From Haliea alexandrii (GTDB taxonomy: Bacteria; Pseudomonadota; Gammaproteobacteria; Pseudomonadales; Halieaceae), in the NCBI RefSeq assembly GCF_003719295.1, contig NZ_RFLW01000001.1, positions 62,001-126,000 on the forward strand: a DNA stretch of 64,000 nt. The letters are read 5' to 3'. Position 1 is the stretch's first letter. Each line of letters opens with the position of its first letter. Of the stretch, positions 46,690-56,499 are shown piece by piece. A program made the translations under genes and the position numbers. Below the pieces are notes generated by a model that made no database searches, was not told where the DNA came from, and saw only the letters and a program-made list of their open reading frames with translations.

Positions 46690-48336
46690 CTAAGCCCTCG
46701 GTTTGCGTGGGCCACGACTGGCGGCGGCCGCAGGCACTTTCCTGCCCTTGGGGACCGCCTTTCCGGGCGCCGGTTTTTTCCGTATGGGCTTTGTGGTCGC
46801 GCGAGTCACAGCATCCTTTTTGACTTTCGTGCGACCCGGGCTTGCCTGGCCAGGGGGCACGCTCGATTTTGTTTTGGCCGCGGGCTTTTTGCGTGCCGTT
46901 GCCTTTTTCCTGCCCCCGCGCAGGGGAGCTTCGGCGGCGGCCTGCAACTCCTGGTAGGCGCGCTGCAAGCACAGCTCATAGAACCCGGGGTCCGGCATCA
47001 TGGCCCGGCACGCCTGAAACGACACCGCAATCTGGCCATCGTAGCTGGTTACCGCGTGAAACAACCCCATGTTGTCGATGCAGGGGCCCAGCCCATAGCT
47101 GCGCACCACGTGTGCACCACGCATATACAAAGGTACCTGCGGGCCCGGCACGTTGGTCACGATCGTATTGAAAATCGGCTTCATGCCCGCCATCAGGCCG
47201 GAACCCAGCGCCGCCCGCACACCCAGCGCAGCCAGCTCGGCGGGCAGGCTGTGCGTCATGTCAGTCATGAAACGGGCACCCACTGCCTCGTGGTAGGCCT
47301 TGGAGCCCACAGCGTCCCGGTGCACGCTGCGCAGCCGCTCCAGGGGGTCGGCCACATCGGACCCCAGCGGCACCGTCATCATCGACACCTGGTTGCCGCC
47401 GGTTTTTGCCTCATCGAGGCTGCGCACATTGACCGGTGCGCCGGCCACCAGGCTCTTCGCGGGCAATTCCCTCTTGTCCATAAGGTACTGACGCAAGGCC
47501 CCACCCACAATGCTGAGAATGGCATCGTTGACCGTGGCACCGGGCACGGCCTCGCGGGCCTTGCGAATCACCGCGAGGTCGAAGTCGGCGGCGCCAAACA
47601 CACGGTGCGGCGATACCGCCGCATTAAAACGGGTGCGCTCCTTGTCGCCCAGCGTGCGGAATTTCTTCGCCTTGACCCCCTCGTGCACACGCCGCCAAGC
47701 CGGAATACCCTGCCCCACCATGCGCGCCAGGCGAAACGGCGCTTTCATATTGGCCTTGTAGGCGCGCCACAACATCTCCGCCTGGCTGGGTGGTGAATCC
47801 AGCAGCGGCGGCGCTGCGGGGCGCGGCGGCGGAGGCGTGGCGGTGAAATCGTGCAGCGCGGAAATCAGCTCCACACCGGAGGCGCCATCTATGGCGGCGT
47901 GGTGTACTTTGAGCAGCATGGCATAGCAGCCCGGCGGCAGGCCCGCCACATTGTCCAGCCCCTCAATGATATAGGCCTCCCACAAGGGGCGCGCCCGATC
48001 CAGGGGGCGGGCATGCAGGCGCGCCGCCAAAATAGAAAGCTGTCGCCAGTCGCCCGGCTTGGGCAGGGCAATGTGCCGCACATGAAATTCAAGATCGAAG
48101 CGATCGTCGTCCACCCAGTAGGGCTGGTCCAGGTTCAGTGGCACCATGGCCAGCTTGCGCCGAAACACCGGGGAACGGTCCAGCCGTTCCGCAAAGGTCT
48201 GGAGGATATCCTTGAAGCGCACCACATCGCGGCCGGTAGTGGCGGGATCATAAATCAGCAACGGCGCGATATGCATTGGTGAGTTGTTCATTTCCGCATA
48301 CAGAAACGTTGCGTCGAGCCCACTGAGTTGGTGCAT
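46690..48336 (-). CDS. wax ester synthase/diacylglycerol acyltransferase with basic histone-like C-terminal tail
   Basis: 548 residues from ATG 48336 (MHQLSGLDATFLYAEM). The seven codons before it, from a TTG, are not needed. The acyltransferase motif HHAAIDG is at 145-151. NDAILSIVGGALRQYL and NVPGPQVPLYMRGA are standard WS/DGAT landmarks. The enzyme makes wax esters and triacylglycerol from acyl-CoA. Unusually, the last 77 residues are Lys/Ala/Pro-rich, with 26 Lys/Arg and a single Asp, like histone H1 or the PhaF tail. Typical bacterial WS/DGATs are about 450-475 residues, so the tail is an addition. Confidence 0.93.
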   Translation of the reverse strand: MHQLSGLDATFLYAEMNNSPMHIAPLLIYDPATTGRDVVRFKDILQTFAERLDRSPVFRRKLAMVPLNLDQPYWVDDDRFDLEFHVRHIALPKPGDWRQLSILAARLHARPLDRARPLWEAYIIEGLDNVAGLPPGCYAMLLKVHHAAIDGASGVELISALHDFTATPPPPRPAAPPLLDSPPSQAEMLWRAYKANMKAPFRLARMVGQGIPAWRRVHEGVKAKKFRTLGDKERTRFNAAVSPHRVFGAADFDLAVIRKAREAVPGATVNDAILSIVGGALRQYLMDKRELPAKSLVAGAPVNVRSLDEAKTGGNQVSMMTVPLGSDVADPLERLRSVHRDAVGSKAYHEAVGARFMTDMTHSLPAELAALGVRAALGSGLMAGMKPIFNTIVTNVPGPQVPLYMRGAHVVRSYGLGPCIDNMGLFHAVTSYDGQIAVSFQACRAMMPDPGFYELCLQRAYQELQAAAEAPLRGGRKKATARKKPAAKTKSSVPPGQASPGRTKVKKDAVTRATTKPIRKKPAPGKAVPKGRKVPAAAASRGPRKPRA

Positions 48337-48397
48337 GTCGTGCCTACTCCCGGTCAAATACGGGCCGCCTGCTGCGCGCCCTGCTGTGAGTATAGCC

Positions 48398-49795
48398 TCA
48401 GTCGCGACGCTTGCGCGTCACCGTCAACCAGTCCAGGACGATGCCTGCCCCCGGGGTGAAGCGCGAGATCCTGTACACAACCTGCAGCAAGTCCGGATGC
48501 TGGCGCACACGCAGCTCCACGGAGCGGGGGATAAACCAGGCCAGGATAATCCCGCGCAGCAACCCGGACACCAGAAAGATCAACACCACCGGGTGCAGGG
48601 GTTGCCAGCTGGCGGGCAACCAGGCGGCAATCTCGGCAAGGTGGCCGGCGAGGTAGCCGCCAAACAGGGCCCCACAGAAAATGCCCACCGCACCCAGTGA
48701 CGACTGCACTGCGGCGTAGCTGGCGAAATCCGCCCGCGGTGGGCGCAGATCGTAGAGGTAGTTCGCCGTACTCAGGGTAAAGCCGCCCCAGGCCAGCCCC
48801 GACAACACCTGCACCAGGAGCAGGTAGCCAAAGTCGCTGGATACAAGCCAGAGTGCCGGCACCACCGGCAACAGCAAGCTGCTCGACACCATCACCCAGC
48901 GGTTGCCCCAGCGGTCACAGATGCGCCCCCACACAGACAGGGTGAAGAATTGCGTGAGGATGGCGACCCCGGTATTGGCGGCGAACTGCCAGTAAGTGAA
49001 GTTCAGGTCGCGCAACATGTACACGCTGAAAAACGGGGCCGAGATGGCGACCGCCGACTGCATGCCGGCGATGAACAGGCTGTATTGATAGAAGGTCTTG
49101 TCGCGAAATGCCTCGCGCACCCGGCTCAGGGTCGTGGTAAAGGATATCGCGGCGCGCTCGCCACTGTGGTCGGGGTCGTGCATGCGACGTAGCTGGTGGG
49201 CGGATGTGCTGCGACCCACTGCCGCGAGCAAGAACAGGGCGCCGAAACAGAGCCAGGCCAGATCGTAACGCTGGAACAGACCGAGCAGGGCGCCGCCGCC
49301 AGCAAACACGGTAAAACTGGTAATCATTGTCAGCCGTGTGCGCCCGGCGAAGAAAGCGCCGCGACGTCGCGGCGGCACCACACTGCCCATCCAGCCGCGC
49401 CACTGGGGCTGCACAAAGTTGGCACTGGCCTGGTAAAGCATGGCAAAACCGATCAGCCAGGTCACGGCGTTGTCGGGCCGCAACAGCGCAATACCCGCCA
49501 TGCCCAGCACCGCCAGCGCTTGCACGACCACGCCGGTGACGATAGCCCGGCGGCGCGAGAACCGTGGACACAACCATACCGATAACAACTGGAACAGCGC
49601 CCCGGCCAGCTGCGGGGCCGCCATCAGCCAGCCCATCTGCGCCAGGCTGGCACGCAGGGAGACCGCAAAAGCACCGAGGTAGTTATCGCAGATGCCGGTC
49701 ATCACGGAACTGGAGACAGCGTCGCGGCGCGAGCGCGACAAGGTATCGCGCAGCCAGACATTGCGCCGCTGGGTGGCAGGAGGCGTTGTGTTCAC
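48398..49795 (-). CDS. MFS transporter
   Basis: 465 residues with about twelve hydrophobic segments. The loop after helix 2 is RFSRRRAIVTG. A basic pair of loops is also seen at PPRRRGAFFAGRTRLT. No antibiotic or sugar signature decides the substrate. The N-terminus is Arg-rich and cytoplasmic (RRNVWLRDTLSRSRRD). It lies 61 bases upstream of the wax-ester synthase gene on the same strand, so co-transcription is possible. Confidence 0.88.
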   Translation of the reverse strand: MNTTPPATQRRNVWLRDTLSRSRRDAVSSSVMTGICDNYLGAFAVSLRASLAQMGWLMAAPQLAGALFQLLSVWLCPRFSRRRAIVTGVVVQALAVLGMAGIALLRPDNAVTWLIGFAMLYQASANFVQPQWRGWMGSVVPPRRRGAFFAGRTRLTMITSFTVFAGGGALLGLFQRYDLAWLCFGALFLLAAVGRSTSAHQLRRMHDPDHSGERAAISFTTTLSRVREAFRDKTFYQYSLFIAGMQSAVAISAPFFSVYMLRDLNFTYWQFAANTGVAILTQFFTLSVWGRICDRWGNRWVMVSSSLLLPVVPALWLVSSDFGYLLLVQVLSGLAWGGFTLSTANYLYDLRPPRADFASYAAVQSSLGAVGIFCGALFGGYLAGHLAEIAAWLPASWQPLHPVVLIFLVSGLLRGIILAWFIPRSVELRVRQHPDLLQVVYRISRFTPGAGIVLDWLTVTRKRRD

Positions 49796-49906
49796 GGAAA
49801 TCCTCGATCAGTCACCGAATAGCATACGCCAAAACCTGCACACGACCAGCGGCAGAGCGCGGTGAATGTGCTAACCTTTTTCACAACAGCCCGCAGAGAA
49901 ACTGTC

Positions 49907-51304
49907 ATGACCCTTCGAAATTTGATCAGCGGCGCCTGCCTCGCGTTGCTCGCCACACAAACCGTTGCGCAAGGCGACGATGAGCACGCGCGCAAGGCGT
50001 TTGAAATCTACAAAACGATTGTTGAAGTGGATACCTCAAAGGCCCAGGGCAACACGCCGCGGGTGGCCCGCTACCTGGCAGACGAACTCATCGCGGCGGG
50101 ATTCCCGGAAGACGATGTGCGGGTGGTGCCAAAAGGCGATTTCGCCACGCTCATCGCCACCTACCGGGGCGATGGCAGCGCCGGCCGCAAGCCCATTCTC
50201 TTTCTCGGCCACCTCGATGTGGTCGAGGCACTGGCAGAGGACTGGGAGCGCCCGCCCTTCAGCCTGACCCAGGATGATGTGAACTACTACGCGCGGGGCA
50301 GCATCGACAACAAGTTTGGCGTGGCACAGCTGACCGCCACCTTCATTCGCCTGCGTCGCGAGGGTTTTGTGCCGGATCGCGACCTCGTCCTGGCGTTTTC
50401 GGGGGACGAGGAAAGCGGCATGACGACCACGCGCATGATGGCCTACGAAATGCCGGAGCTCGCCGAGGCCGAGTTTGCCCTGAACTCCGATGCCGGGGGC
50501 GGCGACCTGGATGCGAGTGGCAAGGCCGTGAGTTACAAGATTCAGGCAGCGGAAAAAACCTATGCCACCTGGGAGATTACCGTGCGCAACCCTGGCGGCC
50601 ACAGCAGCCGGCCGCGGGACGACAACGCCATCTATGAACTGGCCGACGTCATCAAGGCCATTGAGGCCCATCGCTTCCCGGTCATGTGGAGCGAGATGAC
50701 CCTATCCTATTTCCAGAATATCGGCGAACAACTTGGCGGGGAACTCGGCGAAACCATGGTGCGCTTCGCCTACAACCCGGACGATGAACACGCCGCCGAG
50801 CAGCTGCGTACCGAGCCGTCCTACGTGGGTTCTACCCGCACCACCTGCGTGGTGACCATGCTGCGCGCCGGACATGCGGAAAACGCCCTGCCCCAGTCCG
50901 CCACCGCCACGGTGAATTGCCGCATATTTCCCGGCGTCAAGGCTGCGGACATCCAGGCGGAACTGGAAGCGGTGGTCGCCAACACCGGCGCCGAATTCGA
51001 ACTCCTGGCAGAGGCAACGGAAAGCCCCATTTCAGAATTGCGCGCCGATGTGGTTGCGGCGGTGGGCAAGGCCGTACACAGCCGTCATCCTGACCTGCGG
51101 ATTATCGCCTACATGTCGTCCGGTGGCACCGATGCCATGCACTTTCGCAGCGCAGGCATACCCACCTGGGGTGTGGGCAGCATTTTCATGAACCCCGACG
51201 AGATGTACGCCCACGGGCTCAACGAGCGCGTGCCGATCAAAGCCTTTGACGAAGCACTGGATCACTGGAGTATCATCATCCGCGACCTGACCGGCGCCGA
51301 ATGA
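49907..51304 (+). CDS. exported M20 family metallopeptidase
   Basis: 465 residues from ATG 49907, which begins a signal peptide (LISGACLALLATQTVA-QGD). Di-zinc motifs are complete: FLGHLDVVE, YYARGSIDNKFG, FSGDEESG, and NSDAGGGDL, with a dimerisation domain around KTYATWEITVRNPGGHSSRP and a final His in MYAHGLNERV. It removes amino acids from peptides or similar amides in the periplasm. Confidence 0.93.
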   Translation: MTLRNLISGACLALLATQTVAQGDDEHARKAFEIYKTIVEVDTSKAQGNTPRVARYLADELIAAGFPEDDVRVVPKGDFATLIATYRGDGSAGRKPILFLGHLDVVEALAEDWERPPFSLTQDDVNYYARGSIDNKFGVAQLTATFIRLRREGFVPDRDLVLAFSGDEESGMTTTRMMAYEMPELAEAEFALNSDAGGGDLDASGKAVSYKIQAAEKTYATWEITVRNPGGHSSRPRDDNAIYELADVIKAIEAHRFPVMWSEMTLSYFQNIGEQLGGELGETMVRFAYNPDDEHAAEQLRTEPSYVGSTRTTCVVTMLRAGHAENALPQSATATVNCRIFPGVKAADIQAELEAVVANTGAEFELLAEATESPISELRADVVAAVGKAVHSRHPDLRIIAYMSSGGTDAMHFRSAGIPTWGVGSIFMNPDEMYAHGLNERVPIKAFDEALDHWSIIIRDLTGAE

Positions 51305-51366
51305 GCCGCGCAACTGCAGGCACCACCGTACTTACCGCCCGCGGGCAATCAAGAGGTCATGACACC

Positions 51367-51945
51367 ATGCGTCAGCCGCAGCCATGCACACCACAACCCT
51401 CCCGAATGCGAGGCGTAACACGGGCACTCGCCGCACTCACCCTGCCGCTTCTGGTGGCAACGGCACATGCCGATGCCCTGATCCAGAGCATCGAAACCGA
51501 CCTCACCGCCCTCGGCTACCAGACAGGGCCTGTGGATGGCGTGGAGACCGTGGAGACACAGATCGCCATTTCCCAGTTCCAGGCGGACAATCAGCTTGAG
51601 GTGACCGGAACCGCAAGTCCGCAGCTGGCCGGCATCATCAAGTCCAAAACCAGTAGCGGCACCGCCAGCGCGCAGGCGGCGGCCCCGGCCGAAACGGAGC
51701 AGGAATGCCTGCAACGCAAGGTCGCCGAAGCCGAACAGGCAAAGCAGCAGAAAAAGGGGTTGATGAGCCTGTTCAACACCGTGTCGCGCACCGCCTCGCG
51801 CTACGGTGGCGGCAGCGAAATCGCCAGTGATATCTCCGAGGCCAGCCGGGACATTGCTGACGCCAATGCGACGAAAGAGGATTTCGAGCAGGCCGCGCGG
51901 GACCTGGGACTGTCACAGGGCGAGATTGACAGCTGCCGCAACTGA
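51367..51945 (+). CDS. exported peptidoglycan-binding-domain protein
   Basis: 192 residues from ATG 51367, with GAGGT upstream. An ATG at 51301 overlapping the M20 stop is also in frame but gives a poor N-terminus. Signal peptide ending ATAHA-DAL. The peptidoglycan-binding fold is seen in LIQSIETDLTALGYQTGPVDGVETVETQIAISQFQADN. The rest is a Gln/Ala/Glu-rich helix (ECLQRKVAEAEQAKQQKKG). Probably a cell-wall-associated protein; no catalytic domain. Confidence 0.85.
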   Translation: MRQPQPCTPQPSRMRGVTRALAALTLPLLVATAHADALIQSIETDLTALGYQTGPVDGVETVETQIAISQFQADNQLEVTGTASPQLAGIIKSKTSSGTASAQAAAPAETEQECLQRKVAEAEQAKQQKKGLMSLFNTVSRTASRYGGGSEIASDISEASRDIADANATKEDFEQAARDLGLSQGEIDSCRN

Positions 51946-52052
51946 GCCCGCAGCCCCTGAAACTCCGCTTCCGCCGCGCGCACAGGCGACTGTTCAAGGC
52001 GGTCGCCGCACTCTAGAATCCCCCGCTCACAGATCGACTCAGGCAACACCCC

Positions 52053-52910
52053 ATGTCCAGCGCTTCCCTCTCCTCCACCGGCTCCGGTCTGCTGCGGCGC
52101 ATTGAATCGAGCCGCCTGTTCCAGGGTGCGGTCATTGCCATCATTCTGCTGTCCGCATTGACCATCGGTGCAAAGACCTACGACCTGCCGCCGCTGGCGG
52201 AGCGTTCACTGGGTTTCCTGGACACGGCCATCACCCTGTTTTTCCTTCTGGAAATCCTGTTTCGCTTCGCGGCCTGCCCCGACAAACGGCGCTTTTTCCG
52301 CGATGGCTGGAATATTTTCGACACCCTGGTGGTGATCGGCAGCCTGATACCCCTGGACAACTCACAGGCCGTGCTGCTGGGGCGACTGCTGCGGGTCTTC
52401 CGGGTACTGCGTCTGGTCTCCGTGGTGCCCGAGCTGCGTTTCCTGATCAATTCGTTGCTCAAGGCCATACCGCGCATGGGCTACATCGCCCTGCTCATGT
52501 TTATCATTTTCTATATCTATGCGGCGGTGGGTTCCATGCTGTTCGCCGAGGTGGACGAAACACTGTGGGGCGATGTCGCCATTGCCATGCTCACGCTGTT
52601 TCGCGTGGCCACCTTCGAGGACTGGACGGATGTCATGTACGCCACCATGGAAGCCTATCCGCTCAGCTGGTTCTACTACCTGACCTTCATTTTTCTCACC
52701 GCATTCATCTTCCTCAACATGATGGTGGGGGCCGTGTTGGGTGTGATGACCGCTGAACAAAATGCCCGTGAGGCACAGCAGGCCCACGATGAGCGCGACC
52801 TGATTGTGCAGCAACTGAACGACGTGCAAGAACAACTGCGCCTGCTCACCGCTGCCGTGGAACAGGGCCGGGGGACAGCCAGCCCTGAAAAGGTCCCGCT
52901 CAAGGACTAG
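52053..52910 (+). CDS. voltage-gated ion channel, single-domain (bacterial Nav-like)
   Basis: 285 residues with six membrane helices. S4 carries regularly spaced Arg (LLGRLLRVFRVLRLV). The pore loop is FRVATFEDWTDVMY with filter T187-F-E-D-W191. NaChBac-type channels have TLESW, so the filter differs at two positions. S6 contains FIFLNMMVGAVLGVM, followed by a C-terminal coiled coil (REAQQAHDERDLIVQQLNDVQEQLRLL) that would assemble a tetramer. It likely conducts Na+ or another cation. Confidence 0.9.
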   Translation: MSSASLSSTGSGLLRRIESSRLFQGAVIAIILLSALTIGAKTYDLPPLAERSLGFLDTAITLFFLLEILFRFAACPDKRRFFRDGWNIFDTLVVIGSLIPLDNSQAVLLGRLLRVFRVLRLVSVVPELRFLINSLLKAIPRMGYIALLMFIIFYIYAAVGSMLFAEVDETLWGDVAIAMLTLFRVATFEDWTDVMYATMEAYPLSWFYYLTFIFLTAFIFLNMMVGAVLGVMTAEQNAREAQQAHDERDLIVQQLNDVQEQLRLLTAAVEQGRGTASPEKVPLKD

Positions 52911-52935
52911 ACGACCCTTGCGGCTGCACAACAGA

Positions 52936-52955
52936 CTGCCGGGCAATCCCGGTAG
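52936..52955 (+). terminator. hairpin after the ion channel gene
   Basis: CTGCCGGG-CAAT-CCCGGTAG forms an 8-bp stem with one G-U and a 4-base loop, 26 bases after the stop. No T run follows, so termination is uncertain. Confidence 0.35.
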
Positions 52956-53097
52956 AAGTTCACATCGCAGTGGCGACCCCCGGCTGGTTGCCGGATAATC
53001 CGCCCCCTCCAACACTGCCGACAACCACCCGGAGCTGCAACGCGCCGGGGCACACTGTTTTCGGCGCTCACCCACTGCTGGCAAGAAGACCGAAAGC

Positions 53098-54585
53098 ATG
53101 CTCGACACCATAAAACAGGACTGGCTGGGCAACGTGCGGGGCGACCTGCTCGCCGGCCTCGTTGTTGCACTGGCGCTGATACCCGAAGCCATCGCCTTCT
53201 CTATCATCGCCGGCGTGGACCCGAAAGTGGGCCTGTATGCCTCTTTCTGTATCGCTGTGGTGATTGCCTTCACCGGCGGCAGGCCGGGAATGATCTCCGC
53301 CGCCACCGGCGCCATGGCCCTGCTGATGATCACGTTGGTCCGGGAGCACGGTCTTGAGTACCTGCTGGCCGCCACCGTATTGACGGGTGTGCTGCAGATT
53401 GCCGCGGGCTATTTGAAACTGGGCTCGCTGATGCGCTTCGTGTCGCGCTCGGTGGTCACGGGCTTCGTCAACGCGCTGGCCATCCTGATTTTCATGGCGC
53501 AGGTACCGGAGCTCACCGGGGTGACCTGGCATGTCTACGCCATGACGGCCGGCGGGCTCGGCATCATCTACCTCTTCCCGTGGCTGCCGGTGGTGGGCAA
53601 GCTCGTGCCCTCACCGCTGGTGTGCATTCTCACCCTGACCGCAATCGCGCTGCTGCTGGGCCTGGATATCCGCACGGTGGGCGACATGGGTGACTTGCCG
53701 GATACCCTGCCGGTCTTCCTCTGGCCGGATGTGCCTCTGTCGCTGGACACCCTGCGCATCATTTTCCCCTATGCCGCCGCACTGGCCGTGGTCGGCCTGC
53801 TGGAGTCGATGATGACCGCCACCATCATCGACGACCTCACCGACACCGAGAGCGACAAGAATCGCGAGTGCAAGGGCCAGGGCGTCGCCAACATCGGCGC
53901 CGGCCTGCTGGGCGGCATGGCGGGCTGCGCCATGATCGGCCAGTCGGTGATCAACGTGAAATCGGGTGGGCGCGGCCGCCTGTCCTGTTTTGCCGCCGGC
54001 ACGCTGTTGCTGATCATGGTGGTGTTCCTGGATGACTGGATCAGCCAGATTCCCATGGCAGCGCTGGTGGCGGTGATGATCATGGTGTCGATCGGCACCT
54101 TCTCCTGGGATTCGCTGCGCAACCTGAAGTCACACCCGCTGTCTTCCAGTATTGTTATGGTTTCCACGGTTGTCGTGGTAGTGAGCACTCACAATTTGGC
54201 GCTCGGAGTGCTGGTGGGCGTACTCCTTGCCGCCCTGTTCTTCGCCAACAAGATCAGCCGCTTCATGCTGGTGCGCTCCGCCGATGCCGGCGACGGACAC
54301 CGCATCTACACGGTCATCGGTCAGGTGTTCTTTGCTACCGCGGACGGCTTTACCGCAGCATTTGACTTCAAGGAAGCATTGGAGCGTGTCACTATCGACG
54401 TCAGCGGTGCACATTTCTGGGACATTACGGCCGTGTCGGCCCTCGACAAGGTAGTGATCAAATTCCGCCGCGAAGGTGCGGTGGTGGAGGTGATCGGCAT
54501 GAACGCCGCCAGCGCCACCATTGTCGACCGCTTCGGCGTACACGATAAACCCGATGCCAGCGACCCGCTGCTGGCCGGACACTGA
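53098..54585 (+). CDS. SulP family inorganic anion transporter with STAS domain
   Basis: 495 residues. The N-terminal membrane domain shows the SulP pattern [32 protein letters not shown] and [19 protein letters not shown]. The STAS domain lies at the C-terminal end ([25 protein letters not shown]). The pairing with a universal stress protein is seen in many marine bacteria. Transport could be of bicarbonate or sulfate; no residue seen here decides it. Confidence 0.93.
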   Translation: MLDTIKQDWLGNVRGDLLAGLVVALALIPEAIAFSIIAGVDPKVGLYASFCIAVVIAFTGGRPGMISAATGAMALLMITLVREHGLEYLLAATVLTGVLQIAAGYLKLGSLMRFVSRSVVTGFVNALAILIFMAQVPELTGVTWHVYAMTAGGLGIIYLFPWLPVVGKLVPSPLVCILTLTAIALLLGLDIRTVGDMGDLPDTLPVFLWPDVPLSLDTLRIIFPYAAALAVVGLLESMMTATIIDDLTDTESDKNRECKGQGVANIGAGLLGGMAGCAMIGQSVINVKSGGRGRLSCFAAGTLLLIMVVFLDDWISQIPMAALVAVMIMVSIGTFSWDSLRNLKSHPLSSSIVMVSTVVVVVSTHNLALGVLVGVLLAALFFANKISRFMLVRSADAGDGHRIYTVIGQVFFATADGFTAAFDFKEALERVTIDVSGAHFWDITAVSALDKVVIKFRREGAVVEVIGMNAASATIVDRFGVHDKPDASDPLLAGH

Positions 54586-54593
54586 CCGGGGAG

Positions 54594-55451
54594 ATGGCCA
54601 TGCACACCATTATTGCCTGCATCGACGGCTCCGCCAGCACCGAGGCCATCAGCCTCGCCGGGGCCTGGGCGAGCCAGCGACTGGAACAACCCCTGACACT
54701 CCTGCACGCGCTGGAAAAGCCCGCTACGCCCCCCGCAGCGGACCTGTCCGGCGCCATTGGCCTGGGCAGTCGCGAGCATCTGCTGGAAGAACTGACCGCA
54801 CTGGATGAGCGGCGGGAGCGACTGGCCCTGGAGCATGGCAAGCACCTGTTACAGGCCGCCGAGGCGACCGCCAGGGCTGCCGGTGCCGCCGAAGTCACCC
54901 AGCGCCAGCGCCACGACGACCTGGTTGGCTCACTGGCGGAGCTGGAAGAGGAGGCGCGCCTGGTTATTCTCGGTCGCCAGGGCGAGGACCACGCCGCTGA
55001 GCAGCACGCCATCGGCTCTCATCTGGAAAGTGTGGTGCGCCGCATTCAGCGGCCTATCCTCGTTACCTTGCGGGCGTTTCGCCCACCGCGCTCGTTTATG
55101 ATTGCCTTTGATGGCAGTGCCACGGCACAAAAAGCCCTGAGTCGCGTGGCGGGCAGCCCCCTGCTGGCCGGTCTACCCTGCCATCTGGTGTCGGTAGGAC
55201 CACTATCAGACGAGCAACAGCACCAGGTAAACGAGGCGACAGCAACCCTTTCCAGTGCCGGTTTCAGCGTGACCACCGCAACACTGGAGGGCGAAGTGCA
55301 AACCGCACTCAACCGCTACCACCGCGAGCAACAGGTGGACCTGATGGTTATGGGGGCCTGGGGCCACTCGCGGATTCGCCAGTTCTTTGTCGGCAGCAAC
55401 ACCACACGCATGCTGAGCCAGGCGGAAATGACGCTGCTGCTGTTGCGCTAG
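54594..55451 (+). CDS. tandem universal stress protein
   Basis: 285 residues consisting of two Usp domains (1-about 155 and about 160-285). The first opens MHTIIACIDGSASTEAISLAG; the second contains FMIAFDGSATAQKALSRV and the ATP-binding loop MGAWGHSRIRQFFVGSNT. It starts 8 bases after the SulP gene, so it is likely co-transcribed and may regulate or sense state for that transporter. Cytoplasmic. Confidence 0.93.
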   Translation: MAMHTIIACIDGSASTEAISLAGAWASQRLEQPLTLLHALEKPATPPAADLSGAIGLGSREHLLEELTALDERRERLALEHGKHLLQAAEATARAAGAAEVTQRQRHDDLVGSLAELEEEARLVILGRQGEDHAAEQHAIGSHLESVVRRIQRPILVTLRAFRPPRSFMIAFDGSATAQKALSRVAGSPLLAGLPCHLVSVGPLSDEQQHQVNEATATLSSAGFSVTTATLEGEVQTALNRYHREQQVDLMVMGAWGHSRIRQFFVGSNTTRMLSQAEMTLLLLR

Positions 55452-55482
55452 CCGCGCAGCGAGCTGCCGCAAAGTTGCGCCA

Positions 55483-56304
55483 TTAGAGCGCGCGGTACAG
55501 CATGCGGCTGGCCACCAACACCAGAAACACGCCAAAGGCCAGATTGAGGTGACGCGCGCTGAGCCGGTGCGCCAGCCTGGCACCCAGTGGCGCCGCCAAC
55601 ACCGTCATAGGGGCGATGCAGGCGAGGCCGGGCAGGCTGACAAACCCCAGGCTCCCCGGCGGCAGCCGGTCGTCACCCCAACCGGTTGCCACATAGGCCA
55701 GGGCGCCGGGCAGGCTGATCAGTAAACCAAACAGGGCGGAGGTGCCCACCGCGCGGTGTATGCCGTGACCGAGCAGAGTCAGTACTGGCACGCTGAAGGT
55801 CCCGCCGCCGATACCCATCATGCTCGACAGGCCGCCGATACCCAGTGGAAAAAGTCGCGCCAATCCACCGGGGGACAGTTCGCGTCCGGGCGCGGGATTG
55901 CGACCACCGAACAGCAGCATGCGCAGGCCCAGCAGAATCGCCACGCCACCAAACACCAGTGCCAGCACATTGCCGTGCAGCCGTGAAGCGAGCCAGGCAC
56001 CGAACACCGCGCCGCAAAAGATCAACGGCCCCCAGCTGCGGGCAAGCCGGAAGTCCACCGCGCCACGCTGGTGGTGTGCCCGCGCAGAGGATAGCGATGT
56101 CAGCACAATGGTCGCCAGCGATGTGGCGACGGCGATATGCATGCGGATTGCCGGGTCGACCCCCAGCGCACCCAGCGCGGTATCCAGCGCCGGCACGATC
56201 ACGATACCCCCACCGACGCCAAGCAGGCCCGCCATGACACCCGCCAGCACCCCGGTAGCCAGCATTGTCAGCACCAGTGGCGCCCAGTTCATCCACTCCG
56301 TCAT
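55483..56304 (-). CDS. TSUP (TauE/SafE) family permease
   Basis: 273 residues with about eight membrane segments. Characteristic are GLLGVGGGIVIVPAL near the N-terminus and GIGGGTFSVPVLTLLG in the second half, the internal repeat of TSUP carriers. The family exports or imports sulfonates, sulfite or thiosulfate. It stands alone on its strand, convergent with the universal stress gene. Confidence 0.92.
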   Translation of the reverse strand: MTEWMNWAPLVLTMLATGVLAGVMAGLLGVGGGIVIVPALDTALGALGVDPAIRMHIAVATSLATIVLTSLSSARAHHQRGAVDFRLARSWGPLIFCGAVFGAWLASRLHGNVLALVFGGVAILLGLRMLLFGGRNPAPGRELSPGGLARLFPLGIGGLSSMMGIGGGTFSVPVLTLLGHGIHRAVGTSALFGLLISLPGALAYVATGWGDDRLPPGSLGFVSLPGLACIAPMTVLAAPLGARLAHRLSARHLNLAFGVFLVLVASRMLYRAL

Positions 56305-56499
56305 TGCCCGCGTTCCTGTTACCCGGCTTGCGGTGAGCCCGCATAGCGCGCGAGCGAGACGTCGAGTTTACACCATGCGCCAGGTCATGGCCTCGATGAG
56401 CAAGGGCCTGTTGCCCGCGAAGGCAACTGCCCTGTATTGCGCAAGGCGCCTGGGTGGACCATGCTGCATAGCCTTAGCCCCGCAGCAAGGACTCTTCGC

